Source: Planctomycetia bacterium
GTDB taxonomy: Bacteria > Planctomycetota > Planctomycetia > Pirellulales > UBA1268
NCBI GenBank assembly: GCA_026401035.1
Contig: JAPLNR010000065.1
Span: forward strand, 67,969 to 131,968
Direction of reading: 5' to 3'
DNA length: 64,000 nucleotides
The translations under genes and the position numbers were made by a program. Positions within the stretch are counted from its first letter, which is position 1; each line of letters begins with the position of its first letter. The notes under the pieces are model-generated. The model made no database searches, had not been told where the DNA came from, and was given only the letters and a program-made list of their open reading frames with translations. Positions 37,748 through 46,598 of the stretch are shown here, piece by piece.

Positions 37748-39070
37748 ATGCCCGATACACCAGCCTCGTCGTCCTCGCCTCGAGCAGCCAGGCCCATCGC
37801 GGAGGACGGGCCCCCGCGTGGTGCGTTGCTGGTGATCTTCCTGACGGTGTTCATCGACCTGCTCGGCTTCGGCATCGTCCTGCCCGTGATGCCGCGGCAG
37901 GCGGATCCGTATTTGACGGCGCTCGGCCTCTCGCCACTGGCCAGCGGCGCCATGATCGGCCTCCTGTTTTCGGTCTTCTCGCTGATGCAGTTTCTCTTCA
38001 GTCCGGTCTGGGGTCGCATCTCCGATCGCATCGGTCGGCGGCCGATCCTGCTCCTGAGCCTACTGGGGTCGGTCGTCTTCTACGCCCTCTACGGGCTGGC
38101 GGTGACGCTGCCGCCGGAGCGGGCCGCACTCGCGCTCGGACTGATGCTCCTCTCGCGGATCGGCGCCGGCATCGCCGGCGCGAGCGTCGGCACGGCGGCC
38201 GCCGTGATCGCCGACTGCACTCCACCGGAGGGCCGGGCCCGCGGCATGGCCCTGATCGGCATCGCCTTCGGCGCGGGCTTCACCCTCGGACCCCTGATCG
38301 CCTACTTCGGCCTCGCGCTCTTCGCCCGCCAGCCCTGGGGCGTCGGGGCGCTGGCGTCGCTGCTCTCGCTGGTCGCGCTGCTCTTCGCGATCGCCGTCTT
38401 CAAGGAGACCCGCAACCCCGACCGGAAGGCGGCGAAGGAATTTTTCAGCATCGCGCGGACGGCCACGGTGCTCGGGCAGCCGGCCGTGGGCGCGCTCGTG
38501 CTCACCTACTTCCTGTCGATCTTTGCCTTCGCCAACTTCGAGGCCACGCTCGCCCGGTTCACGAAGGAAGGCTTCGGCATGACCGACGACGACAACTTCC
38601 TCGTCTTCGCGTCGATCGGGGCGATGCTGATGGTGGCCGGCGGACTCTATCGTCCGCTCGCCAAGCGGCTGCCGGAAACGAAGCTGCTCGCCACGGGACT
38701 GGCCATGCTGATCCTCGGCATGGCCGGGATCGGCGGCCTGGCCTGGCTGCTCTATCGCGATGCCTCCACAGGCATGGCGGTTTCGGGCGGGCTCCGCTGG
38801 CTGTTTTATACGGCGTGCGCCGCCGCGGTCGCCGGCTTCGCCTTCGTCAATCCGTCGGTCTCGGCCCTGATTTCCATGCGGGCCGACCCGGCCCGGCAGG
38901 GAGAGGTGCTCGGCGTCAACCAATCGTTCGCATCGCTGGGCCGCATCCTTGGCCCGTTCGCGGGCTCGATGCTCTTCTCGCTGCATCCCTCGCGGGTGCT
39001 TCCCTACGTCGCCGCCGTCGCGACGCTCTGCTACGTCGTCACACTCCTGCCCCGCGTGTCACGAAAGTAG
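37748..39070 (+). CDS. MFS drug-resistance-type transporter (TetA/multidrug family)
   Basis: A 440-residue protein with twelve predicted helices. The signature WGRISDRIGRRP after helix 2 (motif A) and LSRIGAGIAGASVGTA in helix 5 are typical of the proton antiporters of the TCR/Tet family. It may export drugs or metabolites; there is no sign of a local regulator. ATG at 37748 is used, and TTG at 37736 is possible. The last codon and stop are AAG-TAG and are followed without gap by the repeat near-palindrome at 39071. Confidence 0.82.
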   Translation: MPDTPASSSSPRAARPIAEDGPPRGALLVIFLTVFIDLLGFGIVLPVMPRQADPYLTALGLSPLASGAMIGLLFSVFSLMQFLFSPVWGRISDRIGRRPILLLSLLGSVVFYALYGLAVTLPPERAALALGLMLLSRIGAGIAGASVGTAAAVIADCTPPEGRARGMALIGIAFGAGFTLGPLIAYFGLALFARQPWGVGALASLLSLVALLFAIAVFKETRNPDRKAAKEFFSIARTATVLGQPAVGALVLTYFLSIFAFANFEATLARFTKEGFGMTDDDNFLVFASIGAMLMVAGGLYRPLAKRLPETKLLATGLAMLILGMAGIGGLAWLLYRDASTGMAVSGGLRWLFYTACAAAVAGFAFVNPSVSALISMRADPARQGEVLGVNQSFASLGRILGPFAGSMLFSLHPSRVLPYVAAVATLCYVVTLLPRVSRK

Positions 39071-39171
39071 GACAGGCTTCAGCCTGTCATCCCCTCGCCT
39101 GAGCTGACATGCCGCATTGGTCGCCGGCGGCACGGCGGCAGATGCGCGGCCATGACGGGCTTCAGCCTGTC
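39071..39171 (+). repeat. Dispersed repeat family, copy C (two near-palindromes)
   Basis: GACAGGCTTCAGCCTGTC lies at 39071-39088, directly after the TAG of the MFS gene. A one-mismatch copy (GACGGG start) lies at 39154-39171. Between them is a conserved block GCCGCATTGGTCGCCGGCGG, the reverse complement of the GCCGGCGACCAATGCGGC-like module at 44095 and 60082, and GATGCGCGGCCATG, shared with 60113-60125. The 115-bp middle part found in the other copies is missing. The gap to the convergent FHA gene (39227) is otherwise empty. Confidence 0.85.
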
Positions 39172-39226
39172 ATCCTTTCGGAGTGTAAGCGCCGTGCCGA
39201 ACAGGAGCGGGCCAGTTCACGCGGGC

Positions 39227-40567
39227 TTACCGGCTCTTCGTCAGCCCGTAGGACTCGAGCTTCCGGCAGAGCGTCGCACGGCTGATACCGAGTTCGGCGG
39301 CGGCGTTGGGCACGCTGCCACCGGTGCGCCGCAGGGCCTCGATCACGAGGGCGCGTTGCCAGTCGCCCAGTTTGAGCGTCGCTGTCTCCGCCACGAAGGA
39401 TCCGATACGGGCCGTGGCTGGCGATGCGTCGCCGCCGGCGGGATCGAACTGCTGGAGGCTGATGCTGTCGAGTGCGATGGTGCGATCGGCGACCACATCG
39501 TCCGGCAGACCGTCAGTATCTTCGCTGGCGTCGAGATCGACGGTCTGCAGCGATGACAGGTCAGACGGATGTCCGCCGGATTCCGTGGGCGGGGCGGCCG
39601 GTTGGGCATGGCCGGCACAGGCGGCGGCGGCAAGGCTGGCGAGCGCCACCAGAAAATCAAAGTCGGCGCTGCGGAACGCACCTTTTGGGGCCGAGGCCGC
39701 GATCGCGGCATGCACCGCGTTGTTTTCGACGATCGGCACGCAGGCGATTTCGAGGGCAGTGTCGGGTTCGCCCGCGGCGGTTTCGGCGGCCGCCACCCAG
39801 ACGGCATTGCCGTCGTGGGCCACCAGACGGCAGGTGGATTCGCCGAGCAGGCGGGCGAGCGGGCTGCCGGGCGGCGCGACACAGACCGGCTCGAAGCTGC
39901 TCTCGCCGTGCACGGTGAACCAGCCGACGCTCGCAGCGCCGCAATGTTCGACGGCCAGTTCGAGCGCCGTGCCGATCACGTCGCGAACCGAACGCGAGGC
40001 GAGCAGGCGGATGCTCGCCTGATAGAGCAGCAGCGGTCGCCGCGCGTCGTCGGTCGAGCCGATCGACGAACGCCGCAGCACGCTGCCCTCGAGTTGGGAA
40101 ACGGGGCCGCACTTCAGCACCTTGCCGCCGGGCGCCGCGGCAGGCGGCCGCACGTGCCGAAACGCGAGTTCCGCCGTACCGATGCGAATCACCGCGCCGT
40201 CGGTGAGTGTGTGGGAGGTGATTTGTGCGCCGTCGACCCATGTGCCGTTGCGGCTGCCGAGATCACGGAGCACCCAGCGGCCCGCCTCGCAGCGAACCGC
40301 GGCATGGGCACGGCTCGCGAGGCGATCAGCGAGCACGATCGCCGCATCCTGAGCCCTGCCCAGCATGTTTTCCCGAGACGCGTCGAGCACGAAGGTCGGT
40401 CCCGCGCGGCCGGCGATCCGCAGTTCGAGCGCGGCGGCCGACGTTGCAGCCGGGGTGGTCGGCAATTCTTGGGGCGCGTCGCTGGACACGGCAGGCGGGC
40501 TCGGGCGTCTGGTGACGGAGGTGGGGCGGGCGTGGCTTTTGTGACCAACTCCACTATAAAGTCGCAT
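39227..40567 (-). CDS. FHA-GAF-Fis protein without AAA+ domain
   Basis: A 446-residue regulator. The FHA domain (about 48-138) has ENMLGRAQDAAIV, SRAHAAV and DLGSRNGTWVDG, the phosphothreonine-binding residues. A GAF-like sensor domain spans about 180-320, and a Fis-type helix-turn-helix occupies the C-terminus (VIEALRRTGGSVPNAAAELGIS and then RATLCRKLESYGL). Related sigma54 activators carry a AAA+ ATPase between GAF and Fis; here that domain is absent and replaced by an acidic linker of about 80 residues. It could therefore bind DNA but should not activate sigma54 polymerase directly. It overlaps nothing; the cbiX gene is divergent with a 36-bp gap. Confidence 0.82.
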   Translation of the reverse strand: MRLYSGVGHKSHARPTSVTRRPSPPAVSSDAPQELPTTPAATSAAALELRIAGRAGPTFVLDASRENMLGRAQDAAIVLADRLASRAHAAVRCEAGRWVLRDLGSRNGTWVDGAQITSHTLTDGAVIRIGTAELAFRHVRPPAAAPGGKVLKCGPVSQLEGSVLRRSSIGSTDDARRPLLLYQASIRLLASRSVRDVIGTALELAVEHCGAASVGWFTVHGESSFEPVCVAPPGSPLARLLGESTCRLVAHDGNAVWVAAAETAAGEPDTALEIACVPIVENNAVHAAIAASAPKGAFRSADFDFLVALASLAAAACAGHAQPAAPPTESGGHPSDLSSLQTVDLDASEDTDGLPDDVVADRTIALDSISLQQFDPAGGDASPATARIGSFVAETATLKLGDWQRALVIEALRRTGGSVPNAAAELGISRATLCRKLESYGLTKSR

Positions 40568-40603
40568 GTCTGGCGATGGAACTGCGGTCCAGGACTTTCA
40601 GTC

Positions 40604-41503
40604 GTGATTTCCACAGAGAATCTCCCACTGGCATCGAAGCGGCTGCCCATCGTGGCACTGCCGGCCGCCGATACCGGCTGGGCGGAACGCTGGCAGGGGG
40701 CGTTCGGCGGTTCTCCGGGCCAATTGCGGGGATTGCTGGTCGTCGGACACGGAACGGCCGACCCGCTGGGAGCCGCTGAAACCCACGAGATCACCCGCCG
40801 TGTGGCCGCGCTGATTCCCGGCGTGCCTGTCGAACTCGGGTTTCTCGAGGTCATCGGCCCGACCATCGGCGAATCGCTCCAGCGGCTGGCGGAGCGAGGC
40901 TGCCGGGAGGTGGTCGCCGCGCCACTGCTCCTGTTCACGGCCGGCCATGCCCGGCGCGACGTGCCTGAAGCCCTCGAGGAAGGCGCGCGGCGGGCGGGGC
41001 TCGCCGTCAGCCAGTCCGGCGCCTTCGGCTGTCATCCGGAGATCGTGGCGCTCTCGAGGCAGCGGCGGTGCGAGGCGTTGCACGCCCTCGATCCGGTGCC
41101 GTCCGGATCGACGGTGCTCGTGATGGTGGGCCGGGGATCGAGCGATCCCGCGGCCCATGCGCAGCTGGCGGAGTTCGCCGCGGCCACGCTCGAGCCGGGC
41201 AGCCATGCCGTGCGCCGCGACAACGCCTGCGGCAGGGTCGAGTTTGGCTTCGTCGCCGCCGCGCGGCCCAGCGTGGCCGAGGCGCTCGCGGCCGCAGCGC
41301 TGGGGGGCCCGGCCGTCGTGAGACGCGTCGTCGTGCAGCCGCACCTCCTCTTTCGCGGCCACGTGGAGGAACAGGTCGAGGCATCGATCCGGCAGGCGCG
41401 GGCCGCCCACCCAGAGGTCGAGTGGGTGCAGGTACGACGGCTGGGGGCGGCGGAACGCGTGGCGCGGGCCTTGGTCGAACGGGCCGCGGCTGCAATCCGG
41501 TAG
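40604..41503 (+). CDS. cbiX: CbiX-type sirohydrochlorin chelatase, two-domain
   Basis: CbiX inserts Co or Fe into sirohydrochlorin for cobalamin or sirohaem. The 299-residue protein has two CbiX halves. The first has LLVVGHGTADP (His49) and PLLLFTAGHARRDVP (His115), the metal-binding pair. The second has VMVGRGSSDP and HLLFRGH, where the first His is replaced by Arg. Start GTG at 40604 is used; the frame is open upstream, antisense to the FHA gene, but has no similarity. No other cobalamin gene is in the window. A role in sirohaem synthesis is equally possible. Confidence 0.8.
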   Translation: MISTENLPLASKRLPIVALPAADTGWAERWQGAFGGSPGQLRGLLVVGHGTADPLGAAETHEITRRVAALIPGVPVELGFLEVIGPTIGESLQRLAERGCREVVAAPLLLFTAGHARRDVPEALEEGARRAGLAVSQSGAFGCHPEIVALSRQRRCEALHALDPVPSGSTVLVMVGRGSSDPAAHAQLAEFAAATLEPGSHAVRRDNACGRVEFGFVAAARPSVAEALAAAALGGPAVVRRVVVQPHLLFRGHVEEQVEASIRQARAAHPEVEWVQVRRLGAAERVARALVERAAAAIR

Positions 41504-41537
41504 AACATGTTCAGACGGCGGGGAGTTCCCGGAAGAA

Positions 41538-41553
41538 CGGCTCCGCGGAGCCG
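41538..41553 (+). terminator. Perfect palindrome after cbiX
   Basis: CGGCTCCGCGGAGCCG, 16 bp, begins 34 bp after the cbiX stop. A T-run (41570-41574) follows within 20 bp, so it may contribute to termination. The rest of the 201-bp gap to the protease gene has no clear promoter. Confidence 0.35.
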
Positions 41554-41704
41554 GGAGCGGACGGAACGCTTTTTCCGCAGTGTCTCTCCAGGCTGCAGGG
41601 TGCGGTGGCAAAGGTAGTTTCCGTTGGGAAAGAACATCTCGCCACAAAACCGCTGAACTGGCACAATAATGGTTCTGAAACGGAGTCAATACGAGGAAGG
41701 AGTC

Positions 41705-43942
41705 ATGCGCGTGAAGGCTAGCAGCATCGCCGCCGGTGGCATTGGTCGCGTCCGAGGACGGACCGAGGGTGGGCAAGGCCGGCGGTTGCGCGGTCTCGGG
41801 CGGTTCCATTCGGTCTGCCTCGTGACATCGGTCTGCCTCATGGCCGGCGCCGTCTGCGGGAGCGGAGTCCGCGCCGAGGAGCCGCCAACCGCGGTTGCAG
41901 GGTTGGCCGCCGCCACGTCGCCGGCAGCGGCCAAGCCGGGCCCCAACGACCGGCAGATCACGCTCGCCGTCCGCAGCTATCTCGAGCGCGAGCACTTCAC
42001 CCGCCGGCCGATCGACGACGAGATCGCCCGCCGCTGGTTCGGGATTTTTCTCGAGTCGCTCGACCCGATGAAGATCTACTTCCTGCAGAGCGACATCGAC
42101 GCCTTCATGCAGAAGCGGGATTCGCTCGACGACCTCGTGAAACGCGGCGACGTGAGCTTCGCCTACGAGGTCTACAACCGCTTTCTGGAGCGGATCGACG
42201 CCCGGCTGCCGCTGATCGAACGGCTGCTCGCCACCCCGCAGGACTTCTCGAAGCAGGAGTCGATCATCATCGACCGCGACGACACCAAGTGGGCCACGAG
42301 CGAGGCCGAGGCCGAGGACAACTGGCGGAAGCGGATCAAGTATGACCTGCTCGTGCAGAAGATGGAAAAGACGCCGCCCGAGGAGGCGCAGGACAAGTTG
42401 CAGCGCCGCTACCGGAGTTTTGCCAAGCGGATGCATCAGATGACGGCCGACGAGTTGCTCGAGACCTATCTCTCGTCGCTCACGAGCAGTCTCGACCCCC
42501 ACACGAGCTTCATGTCGCCCGGCACGCTCGAAAACTTCGAAATCGGCATGCGGCTCCAGCTCGACGGCATCGGTGCCTCGCTCAAGGGGGAGGACGGCTA
42601 CACGACCGTGGCCGAACTCGTGCCCGGCGGCGCCGCCGACAAGGACGGCCGGCTCCAGAAGAAGGATCGCGTCGTCGGCGTGGGGCAGGGGACCGAGGGC
42701 GACATCGTGGACGTCGTCGACACGAACCTCAACGAGGTCGTCAAGCTGATTCGTGGCAAGCGGGGCACGGTCGTGCGGCTGAAGGTGATTCCGGTCGGCC
42801 AGACGGCGCCGAAGATCTATGACATCACCCGGGCCAAGATCGAGCTCAAGGACAGCGAGGCCCGCGGCGAGGTGATCGAAGAGGGACGGAAGCCCGACGG
42901 CACACCGTTCCGGATCGGTGTGATCAACCTCCCGAGCTTCTACATGGACATGGCCGGCGCCCGTCAGGGTCAGGCCGAGTACAAGAGCAGCACCCGCGAC
43001 TGCAAGCGGCTGCTCGATGAATTCCGGCAGAAGGGGGTCGACTGCGTCGTCCTCGACCTCCGCAACAATGGTGGCGGTTCGCTGCCTGAATCGATCTCCC
43101 TGACCGGCCTGTTTATCGACACCGGCCCCGTGGTGCAGATCAAGGATGCCGACAAGCGTGTGCAGCAGTATGACGACGTTGACCCTGGCATCTCGTGGGA
43201 CGGTCCGCTCGTGGTGCTCACCAACAAGTTCAGCGCCAGCGCCAGCGAGATCGTGGCGGGAGCGATCCAGGATTACCACCGCGGTCTCGTCGTCGGCGAC
43301 AACGCGACGCACGGCAAGGGCACCGTGCAGAGCCTGCTCGACCTGGGCCGCCAGCTCTTTCAGCGGCTTCCCAACGCCCCCTCGCTCGGTGCGATCAAGA
43401 TCACGATGCAGCAATTCTACCGCCCGAGCGGCCTGAGCACGCAGCTCGAGGGAGTGAAGAGCGACGTCGAACTGCCGAGCATCACGACGCACCTTCCCGT
43501 GGGCGAGTCGGATCTCGATCATGCGATCGCCTTCGACAAGGTGCCCGCGGCCACATTTCAGTCGAGTGGCAAAGTGAACGACGACATGCTCAAGAGCCTT
43601 CGCGACCGGTCCGTCGGCCGCATCAAGGGGAACGAGGAATTCGGCAAGGTCGAAAAGGACATCGCGCAGTACCAGAAGCGGAAGAGCGAGAAGACGATCT
43701 CGCTCCTGGAGTCGGAGTTTTCCCGGCAGTGGAACGAGGGCAAGGCTGCCGAGGACGAGGAAAAGAAGCTCGAGGAGTCGGCTGACCCGAAGCGGCCGAT
43801 CGTGAAACGCGACTTCTACTTTAAAGAGGCGATGAACGTGACGGTCGACTACCTCAACATGCTTGCCGGCGGCGCCGCGGGGCTCGCCCGGACGACAGCG
43901 CCGGCGGAAACCCAGCGGCTCCAGCCGGTGCCCGCCAGGTAG
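41705..43942 (+). CDS. prc: Carboxy-terminal processing protease (Prc/Tsp family)
   Basis: Prc-type proteases (S41) trim or degrade periplasmic proteins from the C-terminus. From ATG at 41705 the 745-residue protein has a signal peptide (cleaved after VRAEE region), an N-terminal helical domain, a PDZ domain with ELVPGGAADKDGRLQKKD, and the S41 core. The core has VVLDLRNNGGGSLPES, TNKFSASASEIVAGA with the catalytic Ser and NATHGKGTVQ with the catalytic Lys. A DUF3340-like C-terminal region ends the chain. AGGAAGGAG at 41693-41701 is a strong ribosome-binding site that decides the start. Confidence 0.92.
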   Translation: MRVKASSIAAGGIGRVRGRTEGGQGRRLRGLGRFHSVCLVTSVCLMAGAVCGSGVRAEEPPTAVAGLAAATSPAAAKPGPNDRQITLAVRSYLEREHFTRRPIDDEIARRWFGIFLESLDPMKIYFLQSDIDAFMQKRDSLDDLVKRGDVSFAYEVYNRFLERIDARLPLIERLLATPQDFSKQESIIIDRDDTKWATSEAEAEDNWRKRIKYDLLVQKMEKTPPEEAQDKLQRRYRSFAKRMHQMTADELLETYLSSLTSSLDPHTSFMSPGTLENFEIGMRLQLDGIGASLKGEDGYTTVAELVPGGAADKDGRLQKKDRVVGVGQGTEGDIVDVVDTNLNEVVKLIRGKRGTVVRLKVIPVGQTAPKIYDITRAKIELKDSEARGEVIEEGRKPDGTPFRIGVINLPSFYMDMAGARQGQAEYKSSTRDCKRLLDEFRQKGVDCVVLDLRNNGGGSLPESISLTGLFIDTGPVVQIKDADKRVQQYDDVDPGISWDGPLVVLTNKFSASASEIVAGAIQDYHRGLVVGDNATHGKGTVQSLLDLGRQLFQRLPNAPSLGAIKITMQQFYRPSGLSTQLEGVKSDVELPSITTHLPVGESDLDHAIAFDKVPAATFQSSGKVNDDMLKSLRDRSVGRIKGNEEFGKVEKDIAQYQKRKSEKTISLLESEFSRQWNEGKAAEDEEKKLEESADPKRPIVKRDFYFKEAMNVTVDYLNMLAGGAAGLARTTAPAETQRLQPVPAR

Positions 43943-43974
43943 GGTAGCCTTCAAGCTGCCATGAGCACCGACAA

Positions 43975-44153
43975 CTCCCGATGCTGAGGAGGCGGTCGGC
44001 TGAAGCTCGACGAGCGTCTGCATTTTCGACCTTCTGAGGTCGGCAGCGCCGCAGGTCGTCAGCGGAGAAAATGTAGCGCGAAGGAGACTTCTGCCGCCGG
44101 CGACCAATGCGGGTGAGCGGCACAGGCCAAGCAAAGACAGGCTGAAGCCTGTC
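43975..44153 (-). repeat. Dispersed repeat family, copy A with near-palindrome
   Basis: It starts with CTCCCGATGCTGAGGAG (43975-43991). The 115-bp core (43998-44112) differs from the core at 59987-60101 at four positions. It ends with the near-palindrome (44136-44153), which abuts the TAG stop of the convergent epimerase gene. The gap of 211 bp between prc and the epimerase gene has nothing else recognisable. Read in the epimerase direction, the order is AAG-TAG, near-palindrome, a 23-bp spacer, GCCGGCGG block, core. Confidence 0.92.
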
Positions 44154-45032
44154 CTACTTCAGGATCGCTTCCAGGCCCCGGAATGAGTCTGGGTATTCGA
44201 GCCTGAGCGGGATGTCGCGAAAGAGCCGCGCTGGATCGACGCGTTTGTCGGCGCCGCGAGTGCGGGGGGCCGTGGTGTCCCATGTCGGCGGTGGGCTGCC
44301 GGTGATCTTCGCGAGGTGGGCATACCACTCGCGTCGCCGCACGGGCACGCCATCGGAGACGACGTAGAGCGGTTGCGGCGCCGGGGCGGCGGCGACGGCG
44401 CACACGGTGCGGGCGGCGTCGTCGACGTGGATCAGGTTGAGCCAACTGTCGGGATCGGCCGCGATCGGCCTGCCGGCCTTGAGATCCTCGAGCCGCGGCA
44501 GCCGGTCCGGGCCGTAGAGTCCAGCGAAGCGCAGCGCCGTGCCGCGGTTGCCGGTGCGGTCGTGGAGCAGACGCTCGGCCTCGAGGAGCACGCGGCCGGC
44601 CTCGCGGACGGGGTGGGCGGGCGTCGTTTCGTCGACGATTCGGCCGTCTTCGTCCCCCCAGACGCCAGTCGAACTGGAGAGGATGATGCGCGGCGTGCCG
44701 GGGAGCGCGTCGAGCACGCGGCCGAGGCCCACCACGTGGACGTCGCGGTAGGTGGCGTCGGCGGTGCGGTCGAATCCCACTCCCCAAAACATGGCGTCGA
44801 CCGCGGGCAGATCGCGGATCGTGTCGGGGCGCGTCACGTCGGCCGTCAGCGGCGTGATCCCGGCCGCAGCAAACTCCGCAGCCCGCGCGGCTGACCGGGT
44901 CAGGGCCCAGACCTGCGCGCCCGCCTCGAGCCAGCGTTTCGCAACCCGCAGCCCCAGATAGCCGCAGCCGATGACGAGCCGCCGTGGTGCGGCAGTTGCG
45001 GATTCCCCGAGTGGGGTGGAGGGAGCCGTCAT
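44154..45032 (-). CDS. NAD(P)-dependent epimerase/dehydratase family protein
   Basis: A 292-residue extended-SDR-like protein. The Rossmann motif is LVIGCGYLGLRVAKRW, followed by LTADVTRPDT and a central IILSSSTGVWGDEDG. The catalytic Tyr of the usual YxxxK is not clear, and the protein resembles the YeeZ/SDR-atypical group. C-terminal residues include LIHVDDAARTV. The substrate is unknown. Its ATG overlaps the ruvX stop by one base. Its final codons are AAG-TAG, which run into the repeat near-palindrome. Confidence 0.72.
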   Translation of the reverse strand: MTAPSTPLGESATAAPRRLVIGCGYLGLRVAKRWLEAGAQVWALTRSAARAAEFAAAGITPLTADVTRPDTIRDLPAVDAMFWGVGFDRTADATYRDVHVVGLGRVLDALPGTPRIILSSSTGVWGDEDGRIVDETTPAHPVREAGRVLLEAERLLHDRTGNRGTALRFAGLYGPDRLPRLEDLKAGRPIAADPDSWLNLIHVDDAARTVCAVAAAPAPQPLYVVSDGVPVRRREWYAHLAKITGSPPPTWDTTAPRTRGADKRVDPARLFRDIPLRLEYPDSFRGLEAILK

Positions 45033-45511
45033 CAGTCGAGCGCTCCCGGCCGCTGCGGCGGATGGGGTGAGGACTGCGCCTCCATCCAGTCGGAGAGCAC
45101 GATCTGGGCTGCGAGCGAGTCGGTGCGCGACTTTTTTTTGCCGCGGGAGAGACCGAGGCCGGCGAGTTTGCCCGTCGCCTCGATCGAGGTGTATCGCTCG
45201 TCGCGAAACACGACCGGCCGGGCGGTGGCCTCGGCCAACCAGGCGCCGAACCGCTCGACTTCGACCGACATCTTGCTGTCGCTGCCATCGGCGTGGATCG
45301 GCAGGCCGACGACGAAGCCGACGATGTCTTCGGCGGCGACGAACTTCCGGAAAAACGCCGCCTCCGCGGCGGGATCCCCGCTGGGTGCGTGCTGGCAGAA
45401 CGGGCTGGCGATGATCCGCTGGGCGTCGCAGATCGCGATGCCCAGCCGCTTGCGACCGTAGTCGATGCCGGCCACGCGGCCGGCGGGGATCGCTGCTGGC
45501 TCGCTACTCAT
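45032..45511 (-). CDS. ruvX: YqgF/RuvX putative Holliday junction resolvase
   Basis: The 159-residue protein is the YqgF family, an RNase H-like fold implicated in pre-16S rRNA 5' processing and junction resolution. It has GIDYGRKRLGIA with the first catalytic Asp, FVVGLPIHADGSDS, VVFRDERYTSIEA with Asp/Glu, and TDSLAAQIVLSDWM with the last Asp. The acidic residues of the active site are all in place. Its start overlaps the lipase stop by 8 bp and its stop overlaps the epimerase start. Confidence 0.92.
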   Translation of the reverse strand: MSSEPAAIPAGRVAGIDYGRKRLGIAICDAQRIIASPFCQHAPSGDPAAEAAFFRKFVAAEDIVGFVVGLPIHADGSDSKMSVEVERFGAWLAEATARPVVFRDERYTSIEATGKLAGLGLSRGKKKSRTDSLAAQIVLSDWMEAQSSPHPPQRPGALD

Positions 45512-46598
45512 CGGCGTCTGGCGGCGTCACGGGAAGACGCGCGGGCTCCGCGGCAACCGGGCCGGCGGGTTGTTCCGCCGCGCTGTCGGCGGCTGCAAAC
45601 CGGCCCGTTTCGAGAAAGGAGACCGTGGCCTGTTGCACCAGCGTGTTCTTCATCATCGCGGCATGACTGACGGGCACGAGGAGGAAGTCTTCGGCACCGG
45701 CGAGCCGGGTTTCGGCCACCCGCACGACGGCGTCGTCATCCCCCTCGAGCAGCGTGCTGAAGCCACGGTCGTCCCCCTTGCCACCGGCCACGATCCCGAA
45801 GGGGCAGGCCGGCACGGCCAGATTCGGCGCGACCTTTGGCCAATCGATGACGAGATCCCGCGCCGCGCCGTTGGAGAGGGCGGCGAGGATCCAAAACTTC
45901 GACGCCATGCGGGCGAGATCAGAGCCCTGATTGGGCGCGCCGAGCATCACCATGCGGTGCACGCGGGCGAGGTCCGCCGCAGGGGCCAGGCTCATCCAAC
46001 GCCGCACGACCAGATTGCCGAGGCTGTGGCCGACGAAACTGATGCGATCGGCATGGGGCAGGGCCGCGATCACGTCCGCCAGTCCGCGGCCGTGATCATC
46101 GATCCCGGCCTTGGGGCTGGCGTAGCCGACGGAGAGCACCGTCGCGTCGAGTTCCTTTCGGAGGTGCTGCACGATCGGCCGCATCGAGGAGCGGCCCTCG
46201 CCGAGGCCGTGGAGCACGATCACGGCGGGCCCGCGAACGGCGGGGATGCGGCCGGCCTCCTCCAGCGACTGGAATGCCTTCAGGCACGCCTCGTGGGTGC
46301 CCTCCTGGATGCAGTGGTCGCGTGGATCGAGGATTCGACAGGCGTCGCTGCCGGGCCGCCGCTGCAGTCGCCAGTCGTGCCGCACGATCGCGTCCGACCA
46401 CTCCATCGCCTCGGTTGCCTGCCGCAGGGAGGCGATCCAGGTTGCGTCACCGGCGGGCACGGCCGTCGGATCTTCGGCCCGTGCGCAGAAAGTCAGCGTG
46501 ACGACCAGCAGGCAGAGCGGAAGCGAAAAGCCCAGCACCGCCGGATGCGCCGACCGGGTGGAAAAAGGGCGGGGCTGCCGTTCTCCGTTGCGAGTCAT
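45504..46598 (-). CDS. Secreted alpha/beta-hydrolase (lipase/esterase-like)
   Basis: A 364-residue protein with an N-terminal membrane or signal segment (about 24-41, GFSLPLCLLVVTLTFCARA). An alpha/beta hydrolase follows, with VIVLHGLGEGRSSM (oxyanion hole), FVGHSLGNLVVRRW with the nucleophile Ser in GHSLG, and VPVSHAAMM with the likely catalytic His. The class includes PGAP1-like and triacylglycerol lipases. ATG at 46598 overlaps the manC stop in ATGA. A longer start at 46613 would extend into manC. The substrate is unknown. Confidence 0.75.
   Translation of the reverse strand: MTRNGERQPRPFSTRSAHPAVLGFSLPLCLLVVTLTFCARAEDPTAVPAGDATWIASLRQATEAMEWSDAIVRHDWRLQRRPGSDACRILDPRDHCIQEGTHEACLKAFQSLEEAGRIPAVRGPAVIVLHGLGEGRSSMRPIVQHLRKELDATVLSVGYASPKAGIDDHGRGLADVIAALPHADRISFVGHSLGNLVVRRWMSLAPAADLARVHRMVMLGAPNQGSDLARMASKFWILAALSNGAARDLVIDWPKVAPNLAVPACPFGIVAGGKGDDRGFSTLLEGDDDAVVRVAETRLAGAEDFLLVPVSHAAMMKNTLVQQATVSFLETGRFAAADSAAEQPAGPVAAEPARLPVTPPDADE

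Noticed and set aside
39569-40603. Upstream extension of the cbiX frame
   Set aside because: It is antisense to the FHA-GAF-Fis gene, shows no similarity and would precede the family start by over 300 residues.
41660-41680. Sigma54-like TGGCAC before the prc gene
   Set aside because: The -24-like TGGCAC is present, but the -12 element after a 5-nt spacer reads TGGT instead of TTGC.
43981-44123. Short frames translated from the repeat cores, as possible small proteins
   Set aside because: Several frames are open in both orientations, copies differ without codon bias and no ribosome-binding site precedes them.
40598-44134. Very long antisense frame on the minus strand over the prc and cbiX genes
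   Set aside because: It overlaps genes with clear families and has no family similarity. It is the usual by-product of high G+C third positions, as are those at 22910-25714, 6731-8956 and 52966-55572.
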